A model generated the notes under the pieces. The model was not told the origin of the DNA and searched no databases. It saw only the letters and a list, made by a program, of their open reading frames with translations. A stretch of DNA of 64,000 nucleotides, taken from positions 1 through 64,000 of the forward strand of contig JAFRRN010000095.1 in the NCBI GenBank assembly GCA_017428055.1, written 5' to 3'. Of the stretch, positions 7,219 through 15,999 are shown one piece after another (position 1 is the stretch's first letter; each line of letters opens with the position of its first letter). The stretch is from Prevotella sp. Its GTDB lineage: Bacteria; Bacteroidota; Bacteroidia; Bacteroidales; Bacteroidaceae. The translations under genes were made by a program, and so were the position numbers.

Positions 7219-8414
7219 TGATGATAGAGCCATATTATTCTTCTCAGAACTGCGATTTCACTCTTTATCAGGGTGATTCTTTTGAGGTTTTGCACAACAT
7301 CAAAGGCTCTTTTGATATGGTATTTGCCGACCCTCCCTATTTCCTCTCAACAGGTAACGGGAAGGTAAATGTGAATGGGCAATATATCAAGTTCGATAAA
7401 GGCCAATGGGATCGGGTTCGTTCAAGAGATGAAAAAGATACTTTCAACAGGAAATGGCTTGAACCCTGCACAAAGCTGCTAAAGCCGAATGGAACCATTT
7501 GGATTTGTGGAACGTATCACAATATCTTTTCTGTTGAGAAATGTCTGGATGAATTAGGATTTAAGATTATTAACATGGTTGTTTGGCAGAAGCCAGATCC
7601 ACCTGTAACTTTATCAGATAAACGATTCAACTTTTGTGCTGAATATCTTATTTGGACAACAAGGCGTAGTAGTAAAGATTATACCTTCAACCAAGATGCC
7701 TTAAAAGCGGTAAACGGTGGTGTTTACATGCAGGATGTTTGGAAACTTTCTGCAGCAAGTGCGTGGGAGAAACTCCAAGGAAAGCATCCTACTCAAAAAC
7801 CATTGCGTCTGCTTTATCGAGCAATCTTAGCTTCCACTAACAAGGGAGATATAATACTTGACCCATTTACAGGTAGCTCTACTACTGGTATTGCAGCAAA
7901 CTTATTAGGTAGGAATTTCGTAGGTATAGACTCAAGCAACGAATTCCTAAATCTAAGTATAAAAAGAAGGGAGTATATTGGAGAAGAATTGCATTTTCTC
8001 GAAATGAAACAGAGAATGGAAGAAGACCCAGAACAAGTAATGGTTTTAGTAAATCATGCTCGTCCAGAGTTGAAAGCCAAGATGCTTGAAACAGGAATTT
8101 GTTATGTAAGAATTGGCGATTCAAAAGGCTCTGTCCTGGTTACATATGGTTTCGAACGGATGCAATATGTATTACTCCATACAAATGGTGAGGATTGTCA
8201 CTTATTCAGATTGAAATCGAAAGGTACATTCAAGATATGGTCAAAAGAGACTTTGGAAGTATTTGGATTTCACCCCAAACATTCTCCATACTATGCCGTC
8301 TTTCATTTTGACAACACATTTGAAATCAGTTTTCCCAAGACACCCAACTTGAAAAATAAAATCAACACATATCGTGCGAGAATACGCCCATTAGAGGATT
8401 TCTTCAATGATTGA
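7218..8414 (+). CDS. Beta-class DNA adenine methyltransferase (HinfI/DpnA-like)
   Basis: 398 residues; the start codon shares its A with the stop of the nuclease gene (TAATG). Motif IV FADPPY (Asp38) precedes the target-recognition segment and motif I-type DPFTGSSTTG (Asp215), the beta-class order of M.HinfI and DpnA. H-P-T-Q-K-P just before motif I is typical. After about residue 260 there is a C-terminal extension of some 135 residues with no family I can name. It supplies a third methyltransferase module to the operon; it may methylate a strand or single-stranded state not covered by the fused enzyme. Confidence 0.85.
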   Translation: MMIEPYYSSQNCDFTLYQGDSFEVLHNIKGSFDMVFADPPYFLSTGNGKVNVNGQYIKFDKGQWDRVRSRDEKDTFNRKWLEPCTKLLKPNGTIWICGTYHNIFSVEKCLDELGFKIINMVVWQKPDPPVTLSDKRFNFCAEYLIWTTRRSSKDYTFNQDALKAVNGGVYMQDVWKLSAASAWEKLQGKHPTQKPLRLLYRAILASTNKGDIILDPFTGSSTTGIAANLLGRNFVGIDSSNEFLNLSIKRREYIGEELHFLEMKQRMEEDPEQVMVLVNHARPELKAKMLETGICYVRIGDSKGSVLVTYGFERMQYVLLHTNGEDCHLFRLKSKGTFKIWSKETLEVFGFHPKHSPYYAVFHFDNTFEISFPKTPNLKNKINTYRARIRPLEDFFND

Positions 8415-8534
8415 ATTATTATATGACAGAACTCGAATAACAATAATATCAACTTCACATGTACCCAGAGGGAATGCTCGGTGTGAATTGAGTATTTATC
8501 AATTAGAAGCGTATAACATACTAATACAATAGCT

Positions 8535-8720
8535 ATGGCACTGGCAATAAACATAGAAGACCTGCTGAATAAGCAGAAAAAAGAATCCAATAGGATTGAA
8601 TTTAAGAATGATTGGAATCCGGCAAGCATATACCATAGTACATGTGCTTTTGCCAAGAAGAGCAATATAATTTCCAACGAGGTCGCAATAGCCAATATAG
8701 AAATGACGTTATGTGATTGA
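8535..8720 (+). pseudogene. Remnant of an AlbA/Schlafen-type (AAA_4) gene, N-terminus only
   Basis: 61 codons. Residues 1-40 (IEDLLN, NRIEFKNDWNP, SIYHSTCAFA) match the start of AlbA_2-domain ATP-binding regulators, whose usual continuation CAFANDFDNIGGG is replaced here by an unrelated tail and a stop. Full-length members exceed 350 residues, so this is a truncated relic, probably left by a deletion that brought the restriction operon next to the YhcG-type gene. Confidence 0.6.
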
Positions 8721-8738
8721 CAAACAAATAGACAATAT

Positions 8739-9794
8739 ATGAAGAATAGTGATATTACAATGTTGGCAGCAAGTCAACTACAAGCCAGTGATCCCGAATA
8801 TGTGAGAGTTGTCACACAAATCTCAGACCTTTGGGAAGACGCAAAAAATAAGGCAGCTCTTGCTATCAATACCGAGTTGCTTGATGCTAACTGGCAAACT
8901 GGTCAATATATCGTAGAGTTTGAACAAGGAGGTAAGGCAAAAGCTAAGTATGGAGATAGGCTATTGGTTAACCTATCCAAAGACTTGACAAGATTAAAAG
9001 GTCGTGGTTTTAGCCGATCTAACCTTACATATATGCGCAAGCTGTTTCTGACGTTCCCAAAATGTGAGACGCTGTCTCACCAATTGACATGGAGTCATTA
9101 TTTTGAATTACTCAAATGTGAAGACCCTTTGGAAATGCAGTTCTATATGAAGGAATGCATCAAAGAGAGATGGAAAGTCAGAGAGCTGAAACGTCAGATG
9201 AAATCTTCCCTCTTCCAGAGACTTGCGCTCAGTACAGATAAAGAAGGCATACTTGCTCTTGCACATGAGGGGCATCAAGTTCATTCACCATCTGATATTA
9301 TCCACGACCCATACGTTTTAGAGTTTACTGGCATCCCACAGCGAAAGCAGTATAGGGAATCCGAGCTGGAACAGGCCTTGAAGGATAATATGGAAAAGTT
9401 CTTGCTGGAGTTGGGCAGAGGCTTCGCATTCATGGGTCGTCAATATCTTATACCAATAGGAAGCAGACGTTTCAAAGTGGATTTAGTCTTCTATAATGCC
9501 ATATTGAAATGTTATGTTTTGATTGATCTGAAACGAGCAGAGATAAAGCATGGAGATGTTGGCCAAATGAATCTCTATCTGAATTACTTCAAGAATGAAA
9601 TTTGTCAACCTGACGATAATCCCCCCATTGGCATTGTTTTAGGTGCAAGGAAAGATGAACTGTTGATGGAATATGCTCTCCAAGGCATAGACAACCAACT
9701 TTTTGCAGCGCGTTATCAGCTTTATCTTCCTAATAGAGAAGAGCTTCAAGCTCAATTGAATATATTACTTGATAATACAAAAGAAGATAAGTAG
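8739..9794 (+). CDS. YhcG-type PDDEXK nuclease (DUF1016)
   Basis: 351 residues. The N-terminal half is the DUF1016 helical domain with the usual W-x-x-G-x-x-I and GFSRSNLTYMRKL motifs. The C-terminal half is a PD-(D/E)XK nuclease fold: ELGRGFAFMGRQ, then KVDLVFYN and VLIDLKR, with Asp in DLVF and the D-L-K of the beta-strand as catalytic candidates. Such genes are frequent in defence islands, often near restriction systems and AlbA-type genes, as here. A role in recombination or defence is inferred from context only. Confidence 0.85.
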   Translation: MKNSDITMLAASQLQASDPEYVRVVTQISDLWEDAKNKAALAINTELLDANWQTGQYIVEFEQGGKAKAKYGDRLLVNLSKDLTRLKGRGFSRSNLTYMRKLFLTFPKCETLSHQLTWSHYFELLKCEDPLEMQFYMKECIKERWKVRELKRQMKSSLFQRLALSTDKEGILALAHEGHQVHSPSDIIHDPYVLEFTGIPQRKQYRESELEQALKDNMEKFLLELGRGFAFMGRQYLIPIGSRRFKVDLVFYNAILKCYVLIDLKRAEIKHGDVGQMNLYLNYFKNEICQPDDNPPIGIVLGARKDELLMEYALQGIDNQLFAARYQLYLPNREELQAQLNILLDNTKEDK

Positions 9795-9796
9795 TT

Positions 9797-9940
9797 ATGT
9801 TATTCGGAAATATTATTATAGAACTCAGGAAAGAGCGAGAACGTGACCTTTGCAACGATGCCATCATTGTCGCACAGGAGAAAATAGTTGGTTGTGCTAA
9901 AACACCTCTCACAAATAGGGAAATCCCCACTATAAAATAG
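9797..9940 (+). CDS. Possible small ORF after the YhcG-type gene
   Basis: 47 codons start two bases after the nuclease stop (MLFGNIIIELRKERERD..., ending in REIPTIK). The middle is charged and helical. I recognise no family; it may be a remnant of a longer gene or a short translated tail of the operon. The stop falls inside the left arm of the hairpin at 9935-9979. Confidence 0.25.
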   Translation: MLFGNIIIELRKERERDLCNDAIIVAQEKIVGCAKTPLTNREIPTIK

Positions 9941-9979
9941 GCAAAAGCCGTCAAAGACAATGGTGGTTTTTGCCTATTT
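9935..9979. terminator. Inverted repeat at the end of the defence island
   Basis: AAAATAGGCAAAA (9935-9947) pairs with TTTTTGCCTATTTT (about 9966-9979), giving a stem flanked by A- and T-runs, so it could terminate from either side. The right arm also contains the -7 box of the next gene. Confidence 0.6.
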
Positions 9980-9982
9980 TTG
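9975..9982 (+). promoter_or_regulatory. -7 box for the outer-membrane protein gene
   Basis: TATTTTTG fits TAnnTTTG; transcription would start around 9989, only about 15 nt before ATG 10005. This short spacing argues against the longer frame beginning at 9960. Confidence 0.55.
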
Positions 9983-10004
9983 CATCGTTGAACAACTTAA
10001 AACG

Positions 10005-10718
10005 ATGATGACGATGAAAAAGACAGTATTTCTCACCATGTTGATTGCCATGGTCGCCACGGCGGCTTCGGCACAGTTTTATCCCAATGGTCGTCCCATC
10101 CCGCCCAGCAAACGGGGTGGATACTCCACGACACATCACCCTCGGTCGCATTCCCATTATGGTCCGAGCAGCACGTATTATGGTTTCCGTGTGGGGTTAG
10201 GCGTTGCTACGGTCAATTCCGACTCGCACTATCTCGATGGCAACAAGGCAAAGGCGGGCTTGAACGTGGGACTTGCCGTCGGCACGGAGATTGTTCCCGG
10301 TACGCCTTTGTGCTTTGAGAGCGGGTTGTACTATACGGAAAAAGGTGGCAAGAGCGGTAGTGGCACGGACAAATTCACCTACCAACTGAACTACTTGGAG
10401 GTTCCCCTCTTGCTCAAATACAAGATTTACACCGACAAAAATATCTCTATCGAGCCGTTCCTTGGTGGCTATCTCGCCTGCGGTGTAGGCGGAAAAATCA
10501 AGGATTATGAATATCGGGCGGCATATAGCAGCTTCGGGAACGAATACGATGACAATTTCAACCGTTTCGATGGAGGTGTCAAACTGGGTTGTGGCGTGAG
10601 TTTCGATATGTTTTACTTAGGGGCGAGTTACGACATTGGCCTCGCCAATGTAGGCAAGGACAATTTCAACGACACCCATACGGGCTGTTTCAACCTCGAC
10701 TTCGGTATTACTTTTTAG
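10005..10718 (+). CDS. Outer-membrane beta-barrel protein (PorT/OMP_b-brl-like)
   Basis: About 237 residues. A signal peptide ([21 protein letters not shown]) starts at ATG 10014; ATGs at 10005 and 10008 are also possible. Mature protein: a Pro/Ser/His-rich linker, then strands with alternating residues ([11 protein letters not shown], ...[14 protein letters not shown], ...[13 protein letters not shown]) ending in a terminal Phe, typical of the OMP_b-brl family of small Bacteroidota barrels. [12 protein letters not shown] is the most recognisable family motif. Monocistronic, between a hairpin upstream and a strong terminator downstream. Ligand unknown. Confidence 0.85.
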   Translation: MMTMKKTVFLTMLIAMVATAASAQFYPNGRPIPPSKRGGYSTTHHPRSHSHYGPSSTYYGFRVGLGVATVNSDSHYLDGNKAKAGLNVGLAVGTEIVPGTPLCFESGLYYTEKGGKSGSGTDKFTYQLNYLEVPLLLKYKIYTDKNISIEPFLGGYLACGVGGKIKDYEYRAAYSSFGNEYDDNFNRFDGGVKLGCGVSFDMFYLGASYDIGLANVGKDNFNDTHTGCFNLDFGITF

Positions 10719-10726
10719 ACGAGAGA

Positions 10727-10770
10727 GCAAAGTGTAGGACTTTCATTGCAAAATCCTACACTTTGCCTTT
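10727..10770 (+). terminator. Terminator of the barrel-protein gene
   Basis: Thirteen perfect base pairs: GCAAAGTGTAGGA (10727-10739) with TCCTACACTTTGC (10754-10766), 14-nt loop, then CTTT. Confidence 0.85.
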
Positions 10771-10889
10771 ACAAAAGTGGCACTTACTAAAAGACGAACT
10801 ATTACCATCCTATTTACACTTACAATTTGAAAGAAAAACCAATTGTTTCCTTTTAAATTGTAACTTAATCTTGTTTTTATTGCAAAAAA

Positions 10890-10915
10890 GTCGTAAAAAT
10901 ATTTTATTTTACGAC
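10890..10915. promoter_or_regulatory. dapF: Operator-like inverted repeat upstream of dapF
   Basis: Perfect 9-bp arms GTCGTAAAA (10890-10898) and TTTTACGAC (10907-10915) with an 8-bp AT spacer, ending 9 bp before the -7 box TATCTTTG at 10925-10932. It occupies the -33 region, a good position for a repressor or an activator-dependent promoter. There is no T-run directly after it, so a terminator is less likely. Confidence 0.6.
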
Positions 10916-10924
10916 ACTTTGCAC

Positions 10925-10932
10925 TATCTTTG
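10925..10932 (+). promoter_or_regulatory. -7 box of the dapF-dapL promoter
   Basis: TATCTTTG 50 nt before the dapF ATG. Confidence 0.7.
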
Positions 10933-10981
10933 CACCATCAAACGAACAAAACGAAAGGAATTTAAGAAAAATAGCGACAAA

Positions 10982-11824
10982 ATGACAACACCAATACCTT
11001 TCACCAAGATGCACGGGGCGGGCAATGACTACATCTATGTCAACACCTTATTATATACTATACCCGACCCCGCAGCGGCTTCCATCGCCTGGAGCGCGCC
11101 GCATACGGGCATCGGGAGCGACGGGTTGGTGTTGATAGGCAAGCCGTCGGGCGGTACCGATGCCGACTTCTCCATGCGCATCTTCAACGCCGACGGCTCC
11201 GAGGCGATGATGTGTGGCAACGCCAGCCGTTGCATCGGCAAGTACCTCTACGAGAAGGGGCTGACCGACAAGACCGAGATACGGCTTGAGACGCTATCGG
11301 GCGTGAAGGTGTTGAAACTCCATTTGCGGGAAGGAGGTGACGTGGGGAGCGTTACCGTAGACATGTTGAAACCCGTCTTCCATCACCCCGAACAGTTTGA
11401 TGAGACTTTTGGGAACTCATTAAAAATCAATTTCCGCTCGTTTCGCGGCACGTTTGTCTCGATGGGAAACCCCCATTTTGTCGTCTTCGTAGATGACCTC
11501 CGGCATGTCGATATCGCCCACGACGGGCTGCTATTAGAAAAACATGCCGCTTTTCCCCAGCGTTGCAACATCGAGTTTGCGCAGGTGGTGGGCAAAGACG
11601 AGATACGCACGAGGGTATGGGAGCGTGGGAGCGGCATCACACAGGCGTGTGGGACGGGCGCATGTGCCACCGCCGTTGCCGCCGCGATGACCTGCCGTGC
11701 GTCGAGAAGGAGCAAGATCTTGATGGACGGCGGCACCTTGGAGATTGAGTGGAGCGAGGCAGATGGGCATGTCTACATGACTGGGCCTGCCGCCTTTGTC
11801 TTCGAGGGCGAGATGATCCTATAA
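10982..11824 (+). CDS. dapF: Diaminopimelate epimerase
   Basis: 280 residues. Converts LL- to meso-diaminopimelate for lysine and peptidoglycan. Starts at ATG 10982, after the promoter; the open frame extends upstream but that part is out-of-place antisense-like sequence over the barrel gene. [11 protein letters not shown] is the N-terminal signature. The two catalytic cysteines are visible: Cys78 in MMCGNASRC and Cys223 in [10 protein letters not shown]. Length is normal. dapL starts 27 bp downstream, so the two form the last two steps of the aminotransferase variant of the DAP pathway. Confidence 0.95.
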   Translation: MTTPIPFTKMHGAGNDYIYVNTLLYTIPDPAAASIAWSAPHTGIGSDGLVLIGKPSGGTDADFSMRIFNADGSEAMMCGNASRCIGKYLYEKGLTDKTEIRLETLSGVKVLKLHLREGGDVGSVTVDMLKPVFHHPEQFDETFGNSLKINFRSFRGTFVSMGNPHFVVFVDDLRHVDIAHDGLLLEKHAAFPQRCNIEFAQVVGKDEIRTRVWERGSGITQACGTGACATAVAAAMTCRASRRSKILMDGGTLEIEWSEADGHVYMTGPAAFVFEGEMIL

Positions 11825-11851
11825 AGCAAACTTAAAAAACGATAGAGAAAT

Positions 11852-13090
11852 ATGGCATTGGTAAACGAACATTTTTTGAAGCTGTCGAACAATTACCTGT
11901 TCGCAGACATCGCCAAGAAGGTGAAAGCCTACCAGGTGTCGCACCCCAAGCAACGCGTGGTGAGCCTCGGCATCGGCGATGTCACCCAGCCACTTTGCCC
12001 TGCCGTGGTGGAGGCGATGCACAAGGCAGTGGACGAGATGGCGACGAAAGCCACCTTCCGCGGCTACGGCCCGGAGCGGGGCTATGACTTCCTGCGCGAG
12101 GCGATTGTCAAGAACGACTTTCTTCCCCGTGGCATTCACCTCGACATCAATGAGGTCTTCATCAGCGACGGCGCGAAGAGCGACACGGGAAACATCCAGG
12201 AGATTGTGCGGTGGGACAACTCCATCGGCGTGACCGACCCCATCTACCCCGTCTATATCGACTCCAACGTGATGATTGGTCGCGCAGGAGTGTTGGAAGG
12301 GGGCAAGTGGAGCAATGTCATCTACTTCCCTTGCACGGCGGAGAACGGCTTTATCCCGGAGATCCCCGACCGTCGGGTGGACATGATCTATCTCTGTTAC
12401 CCCAACAACCCAACGGGAACGGTGATTACGAAGGACGAATTGCGCAAGTGGGTGAACTATGCTTTGCGCAACGACACGCTCATCCTCTATGATGCGGCAT
12501 ACGAGGCATACATCCAAGACGATAGCATCCCCCACTCCATCTACGAAATCAAGGGCGCGCGGAAATGTGCCATCGAGTTCCACAGCTATTCCAAGACAGC
12601 AGGTTTCACGGGTGTACGTTGCGGCTACACGGTCATTCCCAAGGAACTCTCTGCCGTCACGCTCGATGGCAGCAGGCGCATCGAACTCAACCACCTGTGG
12701 GACCGTCGGCAAAGCACCAAGTTCAACGGCACGAGTTACATCAGCCAACGGGCGGCGGAAGCCATCTATTCGCCCGAGGGGAAGGCGCAAGTGAAAGAGA
12801 CCATCGACTACTATATGGGCAACGCCCACATCATGTATGATGCCCTCACGCAGATGGGATTCCAAGTGTTTGGCGGTGAGAATGCGCCTTACCTGTGGGT
12901 GAAGACCCCTCATGGCGAGACATCATGGAAGTTCTTTGAGGCACTGCTGTACGGCGCGGGGGTCGTCTGTACGCCAGGGGTGGGCTTCGGGCCGAGTGGC
13001 GAAGGCTATATACGTCTCACCGCCTTCGGCGACCGCAGCGACTGCCAGGAGGCTATGCAACGAATATCCAATTGGCAAAATGGACGTTAA
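11852..13090 (+). CDS. dapL: LL-diaminopimelate aminotransferase
   Basis: 412 residues, the usual length of DapL. Converts tetrahydrodipicolinate directly to LL-DAP with glutamate as amino donor, bypassing succinylated intermediates. N-terminal segment LSNNYLFADIAKKV and SLGIGDVTQPL are characteristic; the PLP lysine is Lys248 in SYSKTAGF, with CGYT following. YPNNPTGT binds the substrate/cofactor region. Operon with dapF; the product is the substrate of DapF. Confidence 0.95.
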   Translation: MALVNEHFLKLSNNYLFADIAKKVKAYQVSHPKQRVVSLGIGDVTQPLCPAVVEAMHKAVDEMATKATFRGYGPERGYDFLREAIVKNDFLPRGIHLDINEVFISDGAKSDTGNIQEIVRWDNSIGVTDPIYPVYIDSNVMIGRAGVLEGGKWSNVIYFPCTAENGFIPEIPDRRVDMIYLCYPNNPTGTVITKDELRKWVNYALRNDTLILYDAAYEAYIQDDSIPHSIYEIKGARKCAIEFHSYSKTAGFTGVRCGYTVIPKELSAVTLDGSRRIELNHLWDRRQSTKFNGTSYISQRAAEAIYSPEGKAQVKETIDYYMGNAHIMYDALTQMGFQVFGGENAPYLWVKTPHGETSWKFFEALLYGAGVVCTPGVGFGPSGEGYIRLTAFGDRSDCQEAMQRISNWQNGR

Positions 13091-13105
13091 TTCAGGAAAA
13101 AGCGT

Positions 13106-13113
13106 TACCTTTG
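13106..13113 (+). promoter_or_regulatory. -7 box of glnN
   Basis: TACCTTTG at 97 nt from the glnN start and just after the dapL stop. Confidence 0.65.
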
Positions 13114-13209
13114 CATCCGCAAACTTAAACGTTATTCAGGAATGCGGTCGATAGGTATCGCTGTCATTAGGCATAATATTAATAGGTATAACAATAAAAG
13201 ACAAGAATC

Positions 13210-15399
13210 ATGGCAAATTTAAGATTTGAGGTTGTAGCAGAGGCTTTCAAGAAAAAGCCGATGGATGTGGCTGCTCCTGCGGAGAGACCATCCGAGTATT
13301 TCGGGAAAAACGTATTCAACCGCGCGAAGATGTATAAATACTTACCTCGCGACGTGTACGAAAAACTGATTGACGTGATAGACAATGGCGCAGACCTTGA
13401 CCGTTCCATCGCCGACGCCGTGGCAAAAGGCATGAAGCAATGGGCGGACGACAACGGCGTGACGCACTATACACACTGGTTCCAGCCATTGACGGAGGGC
13501 ACAGCAGAGAAACACGACGCCTTCATAGAGCATGATGGCAAGGGCGGCATGATAGAGGAGTTCTCCGGCAAGCTGCTCGTGCAGCAGGAGCCTGACGCCA
13601 GCTCATTCCCCTCGGGCGGCATCCGCAACACCTTCGAGGCGCGTGGCTATTCCGCCTGGGACCCCACGTCGCCCGTGTTCATCATCGATGACACCCTTTG
13701 TATTCCCACCATCTTCATCTCCTATACCGGCGAGGCACTCGACTACAAGGCTCCCTTGCTCCGCTCGCTCCATGCCGTGAACGTGGCGGCGACCAACGTG
13801 TGCCACTATTTCGACCCCGACGTGAAGAAGGTGACAAGCAACCTTGGATGGGAACAGGAATACTTCCTCGTGGATGAGAGCCTCTATTCCGCCCGTCCGG
13901 ACTTGATGCTGACAGGCCGCACATTGATGGGACACGACTCGGCGAAGAACCAACAGATGGACGACCATTATTTCGGCACCATCCCCGAGCGTGTGCAGGC
14001 ATTCATGAAAGACCTGGAAATCCACGCCCTCGAATTGGGTATTCCCTGCAAGACACGCCATAACGAGGTGGCACCCAACCAGTTTGAGGTGGCTCCCATC
14101 TTTGAGGACACCAACCTTGCCGTAGACCATAACATGCTGCTGATGTCGCTCATGAAGCGCGTGGCACGTAAGCATGGGTTCCGCGCCCTGCTCCACGAGA
14201 AGCCCTTTGCGGGCATCAACGGTAGCGGCAAGCACAACAACTGGTCGCTGAGTACCGACACGGGCGTGTTGCTGCACGGCCCGGGCAAGACCCCGGAGGA
14301 CAACTTGCGGTTCGTAGTGTTCATCGTGGAGACGCTGATGGGCGTGTATAAGCACAACGGGCTGCTCAAGGCAAGCATCATGAGTGCCACCAACGCGCAT
14401 CGTCTCGGTGCCAATGAGGCTCCGCCAGCCATCATCTCGTCGTTCCTCGGCAAGCAACTGTCGGACTTGTTGGAGAAGATCGAGACGTCAGACACCAAGA
14501 ACCTCTTTACCTTGGAGGGCAAGCAAGGCATGAAACTCGACATCCCCGAAATCCCCGAGTTGCTCATCGACAACACCGACCGCAACCGTACCAGTCCCTT
14601 TGCCTTCACGGGAAACCGCTTCGAGTTCCGCGCCGTGGGCTCTGAGGCCAACTGTGCCACCGCCATGATCGTATTGAACACCGCCGTCGCCGAGGCTCTC
14701 ACCAACTTCAAGGCACGTGTGGATGCCCTCATCGAACAAGGTGCGGACAAGACGAGTGCCATCATCGACGTGATCCGGGAGGACATCAAGACCTGCAAAC
14801 CCATCCATTTCGACGGCAACGGATATAGCGACGAATGGGTGGAGGAGGCTACCCGCCGTGGTTTGGATGTGGAAAAGAGCTGCCCAGTCATTTTCGAGCG
14901 TTACCTCGATGACGACTCCGTCAAGATGTTTGAGTCGATGAACGTGATGAAGCGCAACGAGTTGGCTGCCCGCAACGAGGTGAAATGGGAGACTTACACG
15001 AAGAAAATCCAGATTGAGGCACGTGTGATGGGCGACCTGTCGATGAACCATATCATCCCCGTTGCCACCCACTACCAGAGTCAGTTGGCACAAAACGTGC
15101 AGAATATGTATGACATCTTCGACAAGGAGGAGGCAGCGAGCCTCACCGCCCGCAACAAGAAGCTCATCAAGGAGATAGCCCAGCGCACCCAAAGCATTGA
15201 GACGGGCGTGGAGGAACTCATCGAAGCGCGCAAGAAAGCCAACAAGATAGAGGACGTGCATGACAAGGCGATTGCCTACCATGACACCATCGCGCCCAAG
15301 ATGGAAGAGATTCGCTATCAGATAGACAAGCTCGAACTCATCGTCAGCGACGAGTGTTGGACGCTGCCGAAGTATCGTGAGTTATTGTTTATCCGATAA
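13210..15399 (+). CDS. glnN: Type III glutamine synthetase
   Basis: 729 residues, the size of GSIII (types I and II are about 450 and 370). Makes glutamine from glutamate and ammonia with ATP in the cytoplasm. Visible GS signatures include KPFAGINGSGKHNNWSL (nucleotide/glutamate site), NEVAPNQFEVAP and NRTSPFAFTGNRFEFR (arginine-rich C-terminal site). The N-terminal GSIII extension and a long helical C-terminal region after about residue 590 are present. Independent promoter; no PII or ammonium transporter gene nearby. The terminator lies inside the 3' end of the convergent gene. Confidence 0.97.
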   Translation: MANLRFEVVAEAFKKKPMDVAAPAERPSEYFGKNVFNRAKMYKYLPRDVYEKLIDVIDNGADLDRSIADAVAKGMKQWADDNGVTHYTHWFQPLTEGTAEKHDAFIEHDGKGGMIEEFSGKLLVQQEPDASSFPSGGIRNTFEARGYSAWDPTSPVFIIDDTLCIPTIFISYTGEALDYKAPLLRSLHAVNVAATNVCHYFDPDVKKVTSNLGWEQEYFLVDESLYSARPDLMLTGRTLMGHDSAKNQQMDDHYFGTIPERVQAFMKDLEIHALELGIPCKTRHNEVAPNQFEVAPIFEDTNLAVDHNMLLMSLMKRVARKHGFRALLHEKPFAGINGSGKHNNWSLSTDTGVLLHGPGKTPEDNLRFVVFIVETLMGVYKHNGLLKASIMSATNAHRLGANEAPPAIISSFLGKQLSDLLEKIETSDTKNLFTLEGKQGMKLDIPEIPELLIDNTDRNRTSPFAFTGNRFEFRAVGSEANCATAMIVLNTAVAEALTNFKARVDALIEQGADKTSAIIDVIREDIKTCKPIHFDGNGYSDEWVEEATRRGLDVEKSCPVIFERYLDDDSVKMFESMNVMKRNELAARNEVKWETYTKKIQIEARVMGDLSMNHIIPVATHYQSQLAQNVQNMYDIFDKEEAASLTARNKKLIKEIAQRTQSIETGVEELIEARKKANKIEDVHDKAIAYHDTIAPKMEEIRYQIDKLELIVSDECWTLPKYRELLFIR

Positions 15400-15433
15400 C
15401 CCAATTAGACAATCTATTTCTTTTATTGGTTGT

Positions 15434-15988
15434 TTAAGTTTGCTGCGAGGCTTTGTCGAGAGACAGAGCCTCGTTTATTTCCTCTAATGTATTCGCCACA
15501 CAGATATAATCCTGCCACCTGCCACGTACCATTCCCTTGTTGGAAAGGTCGTCAAGCAAGCCGGCAAGTGAATCCCAAAAGCCTTTCATGTTATAGAGAA
15601 TGACACGCTTATGGTGGTATCCAATGGTGGCGGAGGCGGCAACGGTGAAGACTTCATCCAACGTGCCGATGCCGCCGGGCAGGGCTATCACCACGTCGCA
15701 TTGTGCCAACATGATGTCCTTGCGGTCGCTGAGGTTGTCACAAGGAATCACCACTTGGGTGTATTCCGATACCGCCTCTCCCTCCAACAGGAGCGACGGT
15801 ACGATGCCGATGGTCTGACCGCCCGCCTCAAAGACGGCCTTAGCGACACATTCCATCAGCCCTAAGTTAGCACCACCGAAAACAAGGGCATGGCCTTGGG
15901 TGGCAATCCATCTTCCCAACTCCTCCGTCAAACCGAAGAAATCGGGGTCTATATCCTGATTGGCAGAACAAAAAACAGCTATTTTCAT
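15434..15988 (-). CDS. LOG-family protein (TIGR00730)
   Basis: 184 residues, soluble. GGANLGLM and the hallmark PGGIGTLDE motif (Arg/Lys-PGGxGTxxE family) identify the LOG fold, which cleaves nucleoside 5'-monophosphates to free base and ribose 5-phosphate; the named plant-type activity on cytokinin precursors is not implied for this bacterium. Many bacterial members are YgdH/PpnN-like or of unknown substrate. Eleven bp downstream of the next gene's stop on the same strand, so the two may be co-transcribed. Confidence 0.85.
   Translation of the reverse strand: MKIAVFCSANQDIDPDFFGLTEELGRWIATQGHALVFGGANLGLMECVAKAVFEAGGQTIGIVPSLLLEGEAVSEYTQVVIPCDNLSDRKDIMLAQCDVVIALPGGIGTLDEVFTVAASATIGYHHKRVILYNMKGFWDSLAGLLDDLSNKGMVRGRWQDYICVANTLEEINEALSLDKASQQT
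15446..15480 (+). terminator. glnN terminator inside the 3' end of the convergent LOG gene
   Basis: CGAGGCTTTGTC (15446-15457) pairs with GACAGAGCCTCG (15462-15473), one mismatch, then TTTATTT. It is coding sequence for the last residues of the LOG-family protein. Confidence 0.65.
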
Positions 15989-15999
15989 ATCCTATTGAG

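Noticed and set aside
11819..12913. 364-codon open frame on the minus strand over dapL
   Set aside because: It is antisense to a well-supported gene, has low-complexity His/Val-rich composition and no family resemblance.
13603..14457. 284-codon minus-strand frame over glnN
   Set aside because: Antisense to a gene with clear catalytic motifs; composition typical of a shadow frame.
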